From contig JAFSKL010000008.1 of NCBI GenBank assembly GCA_017448985.1, positions 1 through 54,418 of the forward strand: a DNA stretch of 54,418 nt, in the 5' to 3' direction. Origin of the DNA: Paludibacteraceae bacterium. GTDB lineage: Bacteria; Bacteroidota; Bacteroidia; Bacteroidales; Paludibacteraceae. Both the position numbers and the translations under genes were made by a program. Below, in pieces: positions 35,773 through 44,300 of the stretch (position 1 is the first letter of the stretch; each line of letters opens with the position of its first letter). The notes beneath the pieces are model-generated. The model worked only from the letters and a program-made list of their open reading frames with translations. It ran no database searches and was not told the DNA's origin.

Positions 35773-36891
35773 TTATTCATAAATCGTCACGCCTTCTACC
35801 ACACGATGTATATTCCCGCTTACGCTCGGAGCATCGGGATTGAGGCCGTGAGCCTTCGAAGCGTAGAAACCAAGCAGTTGTCCGACGAGCACATAAGCCA
35901 CCACGCCGTAGTTGCAGGTCTCAGCCGGACCAAACGGCATCTGTACGATCAGGTCTGCCTTCACGCCTTCCAACGCCGGTTTCTTGCCGGCTACGACGAT
36001 GATCTGTGCCACCGGTTTGTTGTTCGCATCCACTTGACGAACGAGATCACGCTCGTAACGCTGTACCTGCTCGTCATCCACCATCAGATATACCACGATC
36101 GACTTGCTGTTCACCACGGCTTTCGGTCCGTGACGGAAACCGAGGAACGAGTCGAACTTACATACAACTGCGCCGTCGGTCAGTTCTTGCAGTTTGAGAT
36201 GGCACTCTTCGGCGATACCCTTCAGCGCACCCGATCCGAGGAACACACCGCGCTCGAACGGACGCTCAGCGATCGACTTCAACGGCTCCTCATACTCGGC
36301 GATGACCGCCTCCGCGTTCTTCGCCAGTTTCTCTATCTTCTCCACATCGGCTTCCAACTTGTCGATATGTCCTAACATCAGGCAGGTCAGCAGCATCGTC
36401 GAGAAACTGCTCGTCATGGCCAGACTCTTGTCGTCCGTCTCTTCCGGCAGCAGCAACGAAAGGATGTTCTCCTGTCCAACGGCTTGCTGTGCCAACTTTC
36501 CGTTCTTGTTGCAGGTGATGAACACATGTGCCACTTTCTTGCAGAGTTTGTTCGCCAAGTTCACCGCGGCCACACTCTCGGGACTGTTGCCCGAACGAGC
36601 AAAACTAACCAACAACAGCGGTTTGTCAGGATTCAACAGATGCTCAGCGTGGGTCACGAGGTCGGTTGTAGGCACCGAACGAACGTTGCCCCACAGGTCA
36701 CGCATCAGCGGTTGCAAAGCGTCACCGATGAATGCCGATGTGCCCGCACCGGTCAGCACGATATCCGTCTCGGGAGTTAAAAACTTGTGCATAAACGCAC
36801 TGATCTCTGCCTTTGCGGCCAACAATTTCTCCAGCTCCTTCCGCCACATCGCCGGCTGCTGATGAATCTCATTGAATGTGAAATTGTTCAT
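35773..36891 (-). CDS. agaS: AgaS-like SIS-domain sugar isomerase/deaminase
   Basis: Cytoplasmic double-SIS-domain protein, 372 residues, of the AgaS/tagatose-6-phosphate ketose-aldose isomerase family, which in enteric bacteria deaminates galactosamine-6-phosphate to tagatose-6-phosphate. First SIS domain ~40-200 (IVLTGAGTSAFIGDAL, LLVSFARSGNSPESVAAV), second ~210-360 (GVFLGSGALKGIAEECHLKLQEL, FLGFRHGPKAVV). It is the first gene of the seven-gene operon. The product would feed the PfkB kinase and the GatZ-like aldolase encoded downstream. The gene symbol rests on family resemblance. Confidence 0.88.
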   Translation of the reverse strand: MNNFTFNEIHQQPAMWRKELEKLLAAKAEISAFMHKFLTPETDIVLTGAGTSAFIGDALQPLMRDLWGNVRSVPTTDLVTHAEHLLNPDKPLLLVSFARSGNSPESVAAVNLANKLCKKVAHVFITCNKNGKLAQQAVGQENILSLLLPEETDDKSLAMTSSFSTMLLTCLMLGHIDKLEADVEKIEKLAKNAEAVIAEYEEPLKSIAERPFERGVFLGSGALKGIAEECHLKLQELTDGAVVCKFDSFLGFRHGPKAVVNSKSIVVYLMVDDEQVQRYERDLVRQVDANNKPVAQIIVVAGKKPALEGVKADLIVQMPFGPAETCNYGVVAYVLVGQLLGFYASKAHGLNPDAPSVSGNIHRVVEGVTIYE

Positions 36892-37003
36892 AATGGTTGA
36901 TTTTAAGGATTATTGATGTTTTCGTTTGTTCCTTCGTGTTTTCGTTTGTTTCGTCTCTTCGATATCTCGAGGTCTCGAGGACTCCCCGTTTTCCAAACGC
37001 GGT
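36892..37003. other. operon leader with TTTCGTTTG and TCGAGGTC words
   Basis: The presumed 5' leader of the agaS operon contains repeated TTTTCGTTTG words (36917-36955) and a TCGATATC/TCGAGGTC array (36958-36980). No coding region is seen. The array may fold into small hairpins. Confidence 0.6.
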
Positions 37004-37012
37004 GCAAAATTA
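37004..37012 (-). promoter_or_regulatory. candidate -7 element for the agaS operon
   Basis: TAATTTTGC on the minus strand matches TAnnTTTGC, about 110 nt before the agaS start. No TTTG is found 20 nt upstream, so the promoter is weak or activator-dependent. Confidence 0.45.
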
Positions 37013-37106
37013 ATATAATTTTTCCATATGCCCGCCCGCGCACATTATGCTTTTTAGCATATTTCGTTTTTTTTGTCCTAACTTGCTTAAAATAAGCACC
37101 TTTCAT

Positions 37107-37138
37107 GTTTCGTTTTCTGTTTCGCAATGTTTCGAAAC
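37107..37138. promoter_or_regulatory. GTTTCG boxes, candidate DeoR-type operator
   Basis: GTTTCGTTTT (37107), GTTTCGCAAT (37119) and GTTTCGAAAC (37129) lie in a row; the last two have the same 10-bp head-to-tail spacing as the boxes before the regulator. They are centred about 120 bp upstream of the candidate agaS -7, similar to their distance from the PUL -7. Confidence 0.5.
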
Positions 37139-37249
37139 TTTATTTGAGTCGGTGAGGGAGGGGTAAAGGGGGAAAAGTAAGGAAAAATGAAGAAAATTGG
37201 CGAAAAATTTGGAAAACTGCAAAAAAATGACATATATTTGCATAAAAAA

Positions 37250-37282
37250 CTTGCATATTCTAAATATTTTTTGTAAATTTGC
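37250..37282 (+). promoter_or_regulatory. promoter of the 120-residue protein gene
   Basis: CTTG (37250-37253), 20-nt spacer, TAAATTTGC (37274-37282). It lies 24 nt before the ATG at 37307. Confidence 0.78.
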
Positions 37283-37306
37283 AGTCGATTTAAGAAAGGA
37301 GCAATT

Positions 37307-37669
37307 ATGGCAGGAAGAAGGATTCGTTTAGTCGATTTTATTGCGAATTATAGAGGTGGTATTAGCGATAGGGATTACGCGCGCACTTTGATCAATTGCA
37401 AGGAAAAAGAGATGGCCGTTTGCAAGAAGCCGAAGTACACGAAGAAGCAACGCAAGGCAATGGCTCAACGCCCTCAGATTAAGCGATTTAACGAAGTTAA
37501 TGCAGAGGCGCAAAGGATTTATCACGATCCAGTTTTGCGTGCTGAATGGGAGCAACGCCATGCGGCATTTCGCGCAGAAGCGCACAAGAGAAATGAATAT
37601 GAGTATCCCCGCTTGTGGGATTTCATCCGCCACGAGTTGAATAAGGCCAAGATTGCAGCCTCAAAATAA
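37307..37669 (+). CDS. conserved-looking hypothetical protein, 120 residues
   Basis: Not recognised. The protein is very basic, with a Lys/Gln-rich middle (KKPKYTKKQRKAMAQRPQIK) and an aromatic C-terminal region (YHDPVLRAEWEQRH, YEYPRLWDFIRHEL) that looks helical. No signal peptide or membrane segment; a nucleic-acid- or protein-binding role is conceivable. Its own strong promoter and a clear AAAGGAG before the ATG, rare in this window, support real expression. It stands alone between two operons, next to REP-like hairpins and an 11-bp repeat. Base composition is AT-richer than the core genes, hinting at transfer. Confidence 0.75.
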   Translation: MAGRRIRLVDFIANYRGGISDRDYARTLINCKEKEMAVCKKPKYTKKQRKAMAQRPQIKRFNEVNAEAQRIYHDPVLRAEWEQRHAAFRAEAHKRNEYEYPRLWDFIRHELNKAKIAASK

Positions 37670-37711
37670 GTTCTAAACAGTTTCTCACGAGACTTGATTT
37701 TATATAGCGAG

Positions 37712-37763
37712 CCTTATATAAGCTTTATATGAGGTTTATATGAGCTTTATATAAGGTTTATAG
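37712..37763. repeat. 11-bp tandem repeat (CTTTATATGAG)
   Basis: Four full 11-bp units, CCTTATATAAG, CTTTATATGAG, GTTTATATGAG and CTTTATATAAG, then a partial fifth. The 11-bp period is close to one helical turn, so TTATATAA steps fall on one face of the DNA, favouring curvature or melting. Confidence 0.85.
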
Positions 37764-37797
37764 TTTATACTTGCTCTATTATCCTTCTATACCTACT

Positions 37798-37945
37798 GTC
37801 GAATATGATTCGACGCTAATGGACGAAGAAAAATACCGGCATCAAACGCCGGGAAAATGGACGGAGGGTTAGGATGTGGGATAACATCCGACAAAACGAA
37901 CATAGACATTTAAAGTCGGCTCCCAGCCGACACAATGAACGAAAG
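37798..37945. repeat. Cluster of four REP-like hairpins
   Basis: Four short inverted repeats in a row: GTCGAAT-ATG-ATTCGAC (37798) then GCTAATGGACGAA; CCGGC-...-GCCGG (37836) then GAAAATGGACGGA; GGATGT-GGGATA-ACATCC (37872); GTCGGCT-CCC-AGCCGAC (37915) then ACAATGAACGAA. Two keep the exact 7-3-7 geometry of the elements at 63-119, and three keep the AATGgACGaa tail. Confidence 0.7.
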
Positions 37946-37954
37946 GTTGCTGAA

Positions 37955-37974
37955 GTTTCGAAACCTTTCGAAAT
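37955..37974. promoter_or_regulatory. tandem TTTCGAAA boxes upstream of the surface-protein operon
   Basis: GTTTCGAAAC and CTTTCGAAAT are head-to-tail with 10-bp spacing, as at 23678-23697. They lie about 140 bp upstream of the candidate -7 of the 38.2-kb gene. Confidence 0.5.
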
Positions 37975-38102
37975 ATAAATCTATCTTATTTGCGTTTCTG
38001 TAAGGCGCTTATTATCAGTATTTTGCAATAGAAACTATTGCGAATTCTGTTTTTATGTTTTATAACATTATTGCGTACACCCGCGCGATCAATATATTTT
38101 AG

Positions 38103-38111
38103 TAATTTTGC
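38103..38111 (+). promoter_or_regulatory. candidate -7 element of the surface-protein operon
   Basis: TAATTTTGC, about 88 nt before the ATG at 38199. No TTTG sits at the usual distance upstream, as for the agaS operon; activation by a regulator is possible. Confidence 0.45.
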
Positions 38112-38198
38112 ATACGATTTTGGGCAAAAAGCAATGTTGAGGACCTAAAATCGCAAAAAACACAGCATTTTATGTTTAACAATCAAAATACAAACATT

Positions 38199-41114
38199 AT
38201 GAAAAAAATCTTTTTACTTATTCCTGCATTAGTGCTGGCATTAGTTGCCAATGCAGATGTGATTGAAATCACACCGACCTCACCTCATTCATCCAACAAC
38301 CTGCGTCAAGCACTTGCAGCAGCAGGAACAGGCGACATCATCGAAATGGCAGCCGGCACGTACGTTGAAACCGGAAACTGGCTTGCCGTTGACGACAAGG
38401 AAGTCACCGTTCGTCCAGCTGAAGAAGGAGCTGAAGTTATTATCAAACCGCAATTCTCCGTACGCGTAAAAGCTCCAAATGCGGCAGCTAAGGCAGAGTT
38501 TATTGGTGTTAAGTTTGATTGTAGTACTTTGGAGTCCAGTGAGCTTTTTGTTCCTTCAGATAACCAACCAAACCAAAGCGTTGTTCTTGACAATTGTGAG
38601 TTATACAATTGGTCTGCAAATAATGCATTGATTCACTCTACTTCATCAAGAAAATTGGATGTGATTAGTATCAACAACTGCTATTTCCATGGTTTTGAGA
38701 AGAGTATTGTGTTTGTTGAAAATGCCAACCTTGTAAGTTTGAGTATTACTAATTCTACTTTTGCTAATGTTTCAGCAAGTGTTACCGATTCATATTGGGC
38801 TGCTCCTATTTATGTAAAAGCCACGTCTGGTAGTGTATTAGTTGACCATTGTACATTCTATAATGTTAATTCAATGTCTCTCAGTTATGGTACTATTACG
38901 GTTGAAGCAATTGCAGACCCCGTCATTTCCAATTGTATTTTTATGTTGCCCGCAACTATTGATATGTGTGCAACGAATCTTCAAGCAGGCGGTAGTGTAC
39001 TAAATACGCTTACATACAATTATGACAATTGGCAGGATTATGGTCACTATAATACCGCTACAAAAACTAATTGTATTAAAGCCAATCCTCTCTTTAACGA
39101 TCTTGCTAACAATAGATACACTTATGATGGCAACTGGAACACAATGTCGATTTCTCCGGCACGTGGTGCTGCGACCGATGGTACTGACCTTGGTGACCCG
39201 CGTTGGTATTCAGATGAGGTTTTGCCTTCTACTGATTTTGCTTCCGCTTATGACTTACTTGGCACAAAAGCTGTGCTTAGCGGCAGAATAGAGTTGAATG
39301 CAAACAACAAGATCCATTTTAAAAATACTTCAGATGTAGTAGATGGTACTGCTATATGGAAACTGCATGTGGAAAAATCTTGCGCCATAAATGCATTGGT
39401 GGATGTAGAGGCAGGTTGCACCAGCGGAAGACAACTCACACTCACTGTGAAGGACGCTGATGGCAACACTATTGCTACACTTGCTCAAGCTTCTGCAACC
39501 TACAACGAAAAAGACATTGATCTTGGCCAAATTGTATTCTCCGAAGCAGGAGACTATACATTCATATTAACCAATAGTTTGCCCAACTCCGGCGTTGTTT
39601 TGGAGAAAATTATCCTCACCTATGATGGCCGTGCAGTAATACCTATTTCTCCATCTGCTAATACGACTCTCAATGTAGCAGATGCTTGGTTTACAAGTTC
39701 CTGCATACGTGAAGATGAGAAGATAGAATATCACACCGATCATGCTAACGCTTGGGTTAAGTGGAACATCGCAACCTCAGCAACTGCATTCTATGACATT
39801 GAAGTTAATATTGAAACGACCAATGCACACGAATTTGCAGTAAACATCTATGAAGATGAGAATGTTTCTCCCGTAGCAACAGTTTCGGAAGAATACAATA
39901 GTGCAAATGGCACTCTTGAATTAGGTAGAGTTAATCTGATAGGAGGTAAGAACTTCGTAGTGAAAGTGACTAATATAACTTCCGGTTCTAAAGCGAAATT
40001 AGTCAGCGTTGTATTCAAACCGGTAGTTTCTTCCGCTATTACTCTGCCTGGGACTATTGACTTCTCGAAGGCTACCAAGAGCGATTTGGCATTTATTCAA
40101 GAAGGCAAATTGTATTTCAACGAAATCGGAGACTCTAATCCTGTTGGTCAATGGGCACAATGGGAAGTAACGACTGACCACAATGGAACGTTCCTCTTCA
40201 CAATGGCGGTTTCCAGCACCAATAGCCAGACTTACAAGATCACAATCTATGACGATGTATTAAATGAGGTTGCTGAATACGAAAAGAACCCGGGCGGAAG
40301 TGGTGATCAAACTCTGACACATTACTTCTATTTGGGAGCAGGCAACTATTTCGTAAAGGTTGAAAATACACATGCATGGTCACAAGGTCACCTTGTTAGC
40401 CTCGTGATTACAGAGCCGGCACTCTTGTCACTTGACCAAACGGCTATCACCAAAGCAGAAGATTTAGAACCATATGTGGATCAAGCTGCGCAAGACATCC
40501 AAATTATCCGTACATTCAAAGGAAATACATATAACACTATCTGCTTGCCGTTTGGTGTCAGTAGTTCGAAAGTACCCGATGTATTCGGAAGCGATGTCAT
40601 TTTGAAGAAACTGTCAAGTTCGGCTTTGGATGAAACCGGTTCTATTTTGGATTTGAACTTTGAGACAGTAACTTCCGGTATTTATCAAGGAACCCCGTAT
40701 CTTATCAAACCGAAAAAAGATATTGTTAATCCTGTCTTCAAAGAAGTAGTGATTAAAGCGACATCAGGTAGTAATACAAATACAGATTATGTAAGATTCG
40801 TCGGCACTCTGATTGCTTCGGAAGTTCCTGCCGGAGAGGAAAACCTCTTCGTTGGTCCGGAAGACAAACTCTATTTCAGCAAGGATGCAGCTACTCCGAT
40901 TAAAGCGTTCCGTGGTTGGTTTGTTCTCCATGACATACCGGGAGGGCCAAGCTTCATCAAAGCAGCTCGCATCGTTGCGCAAGAGGAGGAGGTTACAGCC
41001 GTTGAATTGGTAAACAGCGAGAATAACTCGCGCAAAGTGATCGAGAACGGACAACTGATCATCATTCGTGACGGTGTACGCTACAATGTAATGGGTATTG
41101 TTATTGAAAAATAA
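38199..41114 (+). CDS. large secreted beta-helix protein with C-terminal tail
   Basis: Secreted protein of 971 residues, function unknown. Signal MKKIFLLIPALVLALVANA. A right-handed beta-helix of the DUF4957/DUF5123 kind covers ~20-340 (VVLDNCELYNW, ISINNCYFHGF, SITNSTFANV, VLVDHCTFYNV, ending ARGAATDGTDLGDPRW). Three beta-sandwich modules follow, each with an xTxTxxxxN-type strand pattern resembling pre-peptidase or CBM-like domains (~365-480, 485-610, 620-745), then a Bacteroidales surface module (YNTICLPFGVSS) and the shared tail VIENGQLIIIRDGVRYNVMG. It may bind a polysaccharide. Codon use is clearly AT-richer than neighbouring genes, suggesting transfer. The start was set at the signal peptide, not at the ATG 27 nt upstream. 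Confidence 0.85.
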   Translation: MKKIFLLIPALVLALVANADVIEITPTSPHSSNNLRQALAAAGTGDIIEMAAGTYVETGNWLAVDDKEVTVRPAEEGAEVIIKPQFSVRVKAPNAAAKAEFIGVKFDCSTLESSELFVPSDNQPNQSVVLDNCELYNWSANNALIHSTSSRKLDVISINNCYFHGFEKSIVFVENANLVSLSITNSTFANVSASVTDSYWAAPIYVKATSGSVLVDHCTFYNVNSMSLSYGTITVEAIADPVISNCIFMLPATIDMCATNLQAGGSVLNTLTYNYDNWQDYGHYNTATKTNCIKANPLFNDLANNRYTYDGNWNTMSISPARGAATDGTDLGDPRWYSDEVLPSTDFASAYDLLGTKAVLSGRIELNANNKIHFKNTSDVVDGTAIWKLHVEKSCAINALVDVEAGCTSGRQLTLTVKDADGNTIATLAQASATYNEKDIDLGQIVFSEAGDYTFILTNSLPNSGVVLEKIILTYDGRAVIPISPSANTTLNVADAWFTSSCIREDEKIEYHTDHANAWVKWNIATSATAFYDIEVNIETTNAHEFAVNIYEDENVSPVATVSEEYNSANGTLELGRVNLIGGKNFVVKVTNITSGSKAKLVSVVFKPVVSSAITLPGTIDFSKATKSDLAFIQEGKLYFNEIGDSNPVGQWAQWEVTTDHNGTFLFTMAVSSTNSQTYKITIYDDVLNEVAEYEKNPGGSGDQTLTHYFYLGAGNYFVKVENTHAWSQGHLVSLVITEPALLSLDQTAITKAEDLEPYVDQAAQDIQIIRTFKGNTYNTICLPFGVSSSKVPDVFGSDVILKKLSSSALDETGSILDLNFETVTSGIYQGTPYLIKPKKDIVNPVFKEVVIKATSGSNTNTDYVRFVGTLIASEVPAGEENLFVGPEDKLYFSKDAATPIKAFRGWFVLHDIPGGPSFIKAARIVAQEEEVTAVELVNSENNSRKVIENGQLIIIRDGVRYNVMGIVIEK

Positions 41115-41171
41115 TTCTATTACAAACATGATTAGAAAACAGATTAGTATAACCATTAAATTTTTAGAATT

Positions 41172-41303
41172 ATGAAAAAGCAATATATTATACCGGAAAC
41201 AACATTGGTAACTATCCAATTCAGTTCGATTTGTAAGATTAGTAGCATCGGCGGCGGAGATCTTAAACTCGGCGGCGAAGGTGGTGGTATCGAGCCGTAT
41301 TAA
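41172..41303 (+). CDS. 43-residue Gly-rich small protein (MKKxYxxP type)
   Basis: A short gene between two surface-protein genes encodes MKKQYIIPETTLVTIQ..., continues with FSSICKISSIGGGDLKLGG and ends EGGGIEPY. Bacteroidales genomes hold many such small proteins: a conserved MKKxYxxPxxxxxxx opening, a short hydrophobic middle and a Gly-rich, variable end. I know no assigned function; a peptide-precursor or surface-associated role has been easy to imagine but is unproven. It lies 57 nt after the beta-helix gene and 30 nt before the phosphoesterase gene on the same strand, so it is probably co-transcribed. Confidence 0.72.
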   Translation: MKKQYIIPETTLVTIQFSSICKISSIGGGDLKLGGEGGGIEPY

Positions 41304-41333
41304 TTGATCAACACATAGAAAATTCACGAGACG

Positions 41334-44300
41334 ATGAAACGGTTAAGTCTTGTTGCAAGTATGGTACTCCTGGGCACGATAGTGCTCAGGGGTGCTGTTA
41401 TAAATGTGGCGCCGGGAGAGGGCACCATTAAGGCGGCGGTGGAGAGTGCAGCTGCGGGTGACGAACTGGTGCTGACCAATGGCGAGTATACGGAGTCGTC
41501 GGTCAAGCCGACGGTAGGGCTGACGATTCGGGCTGCCGAAGGAACGAAGCCAAGGTTAGTATTGTCGAGCCGGTTTGAGGTGAAAGCAGACTTCACGCTG
41601 GAAGGTGTAGAAGTACAGAGCAGCGGCGAGATAGTGCGGATGGTCATAGGCGACGCGCCGTACAAAGTGACGGTCAAGAACTGTACACTCAGCGGATGTC
41701 CTTCGTATTTCATCCGCGCGTACGACACTTCCGATGCACCGTATATCGATGCGCTGACAGTGGATAACTGTCTCTTCCTCATGGCTCCCGAAACGGCCAA
41801 CACGGCACGCGGGATTGCTGCCACCAAAACGCCGGTACAAGTGAAGAACCTGCTGATACGAAACAGCACCTTCGACGGCGGAAAGGGTACGGGACGAATC
41901 ATCTATCTCCATTCAGGCGACGAGAACAATGTGATACCTCTGCAAGGCTCACTCGAGATCGACCACTGCACTTTCTACAACAGCACCGACACGCGTGGCG
42001 TCTATCTGGCGAACATCAACGCTTCCCATGTGACCAATTGTATCTTCATGAATGACGAAGAGCGTTCGGGAGCTGTCAGTTACGCCCTCTACGGTTCGGA
42101 CTCGAAGATAGAAAACAGTCTCGGTTGGAACGCGCCCATCAAACTGAGTACGGGCGCCAAGCAAGTGGCCTGTTTCAGCCGGAACCCCTATTTCGTGGAT
42201 GCCGAAAACGGTAATTTCCAGTTGTTCAAGAACAGTCCTGCGGTAGGAGCCGGCACGGACGCAAGCACGATCGGTGACCCGCGGTGGGGCGTTTCGGACG
42301 AAGAATACGACAAGGGCAACGACCCTTACAAGCCGTACAAGATGCCGTACTCGATGGCTCCTACGACCAATTCGGTGAAGGTGTTGTGGCAAATGGCGGA
42401 CGAGACGGAAGCCACCGAAGCACTCGTCTATTACGGCACAGATCCCGAGCACCTGGACAAGCAGATCAAGACCGACAGCGGTTGGAATGTAGCAGACGAG
42501 GGCTATGTGCATGTGGTCACGCTGACGGGCCTCGAACCCAACACGCGCTATTACTTTACTGTCGGCGCCAACGAGAAACGGCGTTGCGACAAGGTCAGCT
42601 GGACCAAGACGGCGCCCGAACAAGGCACGGCTTACCGCATCTTCACCATCAGCGACATACACGGCAACGCGCGTAATAACTGGTCTAACATGCAGGATTT
42701 CATCTGCGGTCTCAACTGCGACATTGCCCTGATGAACGGCGATTTTGTCAGCAGTAAGGGTGACGACCGGAACTGGAACAATTACTATTTCACGCCGGGC
42801 GCACAGTTCCTCGGACAAGTGCCTGTGATGTCCTCTCCGGGGAATCATGAGACGGGCGATCCGTTTACCTACCGCTGGTCGTCGTTCTACGACTATTTCC
42901 ATCAGTTTACCCATGACGGCGAGCCGGAAGAGCCGGTCAAGGACCCGCGGGGTGAGTCGTATTTCCATTTCGTCTATGGTAACGCGGATGTGGTCATACT
43001 CAATATCAACGGCGATCCGTCGAGTCCGGACTTCCTGCCCGGCAGCAAGCAGTACCACTGGGCAGACTCCATTCTCGGGACCTGTGACCGTCCGTGGATC
43101 TTCATCTGTCACCATGTAGGCGTTCATACAACGGGCTATCACGGCCAATGGGCAGACGAGCCTCGTCAGATGGGCACGCTCTTTGAGAAACACGCGGCGC
43201 AAGGCAAGCGTATCATCTCCCTTTCCGGAGACGACCACTCGTTTGAGCACCTGTACAAAGACGGCGTGCACTACCTCCGTCCCGGCTGCGGGCGTGACGC
43301 CAACTACGCGCAACAGAAACAGCTGAACGACTACAAGTACTCGATGTACTACAAGCAAGTGTCCTGCTTCTCCACGCTCGACATGGCAGCCGATGCTTCG
43401 ACGATCGAGCTCACGGCTTATGACTCCGTGGGCAATGTATTCTACACCTACCGGTTCATCCACGACGGCGAGGTGATCAATCCTTCGGTCAACTTCACCG
43501 TACCGGCTCAGGAAGTGAATGTGGAAGATTCGATCATGCTGCGTTGGTTTACCTTCGATCCGGTGGGCGACGCGACCGTTTCTTTCTATTATTCGCAGAC
43601 ACCTGACGCCACCGATGTGCAGGGAATGACACCTATCGTTACGGGCCTGTCCAACAAAATAGAGAAATACATGTGGCATACCCGGAACATTATGCCCAAA
43701 GGCAAATACTACATCTATGCGGTGATTACATCCGGCGGCAAGTCCTTTATGGGCAACCGACCGGCCGTGGTCAAGCTCTTGGAAGACACCACGCCTCCTC
43801 CTGCACCGTCTTCGCTGACGGGCACCATCAATTCCGGACAGTACCGCCTCTATTGGCTCAATCCCACGCATCTGATTCATCTGGATAACTTGCTTACCGA
43901 TTTCAGTAACGGCACCGAGCAGATCGAGCAGGTAGGTGAAGAGGGAGCCACGATGGCGGTCAGTGTCAGTGACGGTGCCCTGCAATGCGACTACAGCCTC
44001 ACCAAGGAATGGGCCACGGCGGCAGCGGATTATGTGTTCAGCGAGGCGACGGACATGAGCCAGACACCAATTCTCACTTTTCGGCTCAAAGGAAACGGTA
44101 CCAGTACCGCGCTGCGTATCGTTTGCAAGAATATGACGGCCGGACACGAAGACTGGTGGTACACCGAGAAGATCAACCTCTCCAAAAACGACTGGCAAGA
44201 CATCACACTGGACTTGCGCACACTCCTGTCGTTCGACTGGTATGGCAACACCGATGACCGCAACCATTGCGAAGGAGTGGTGCGAATCTCTTTCGGCGTG

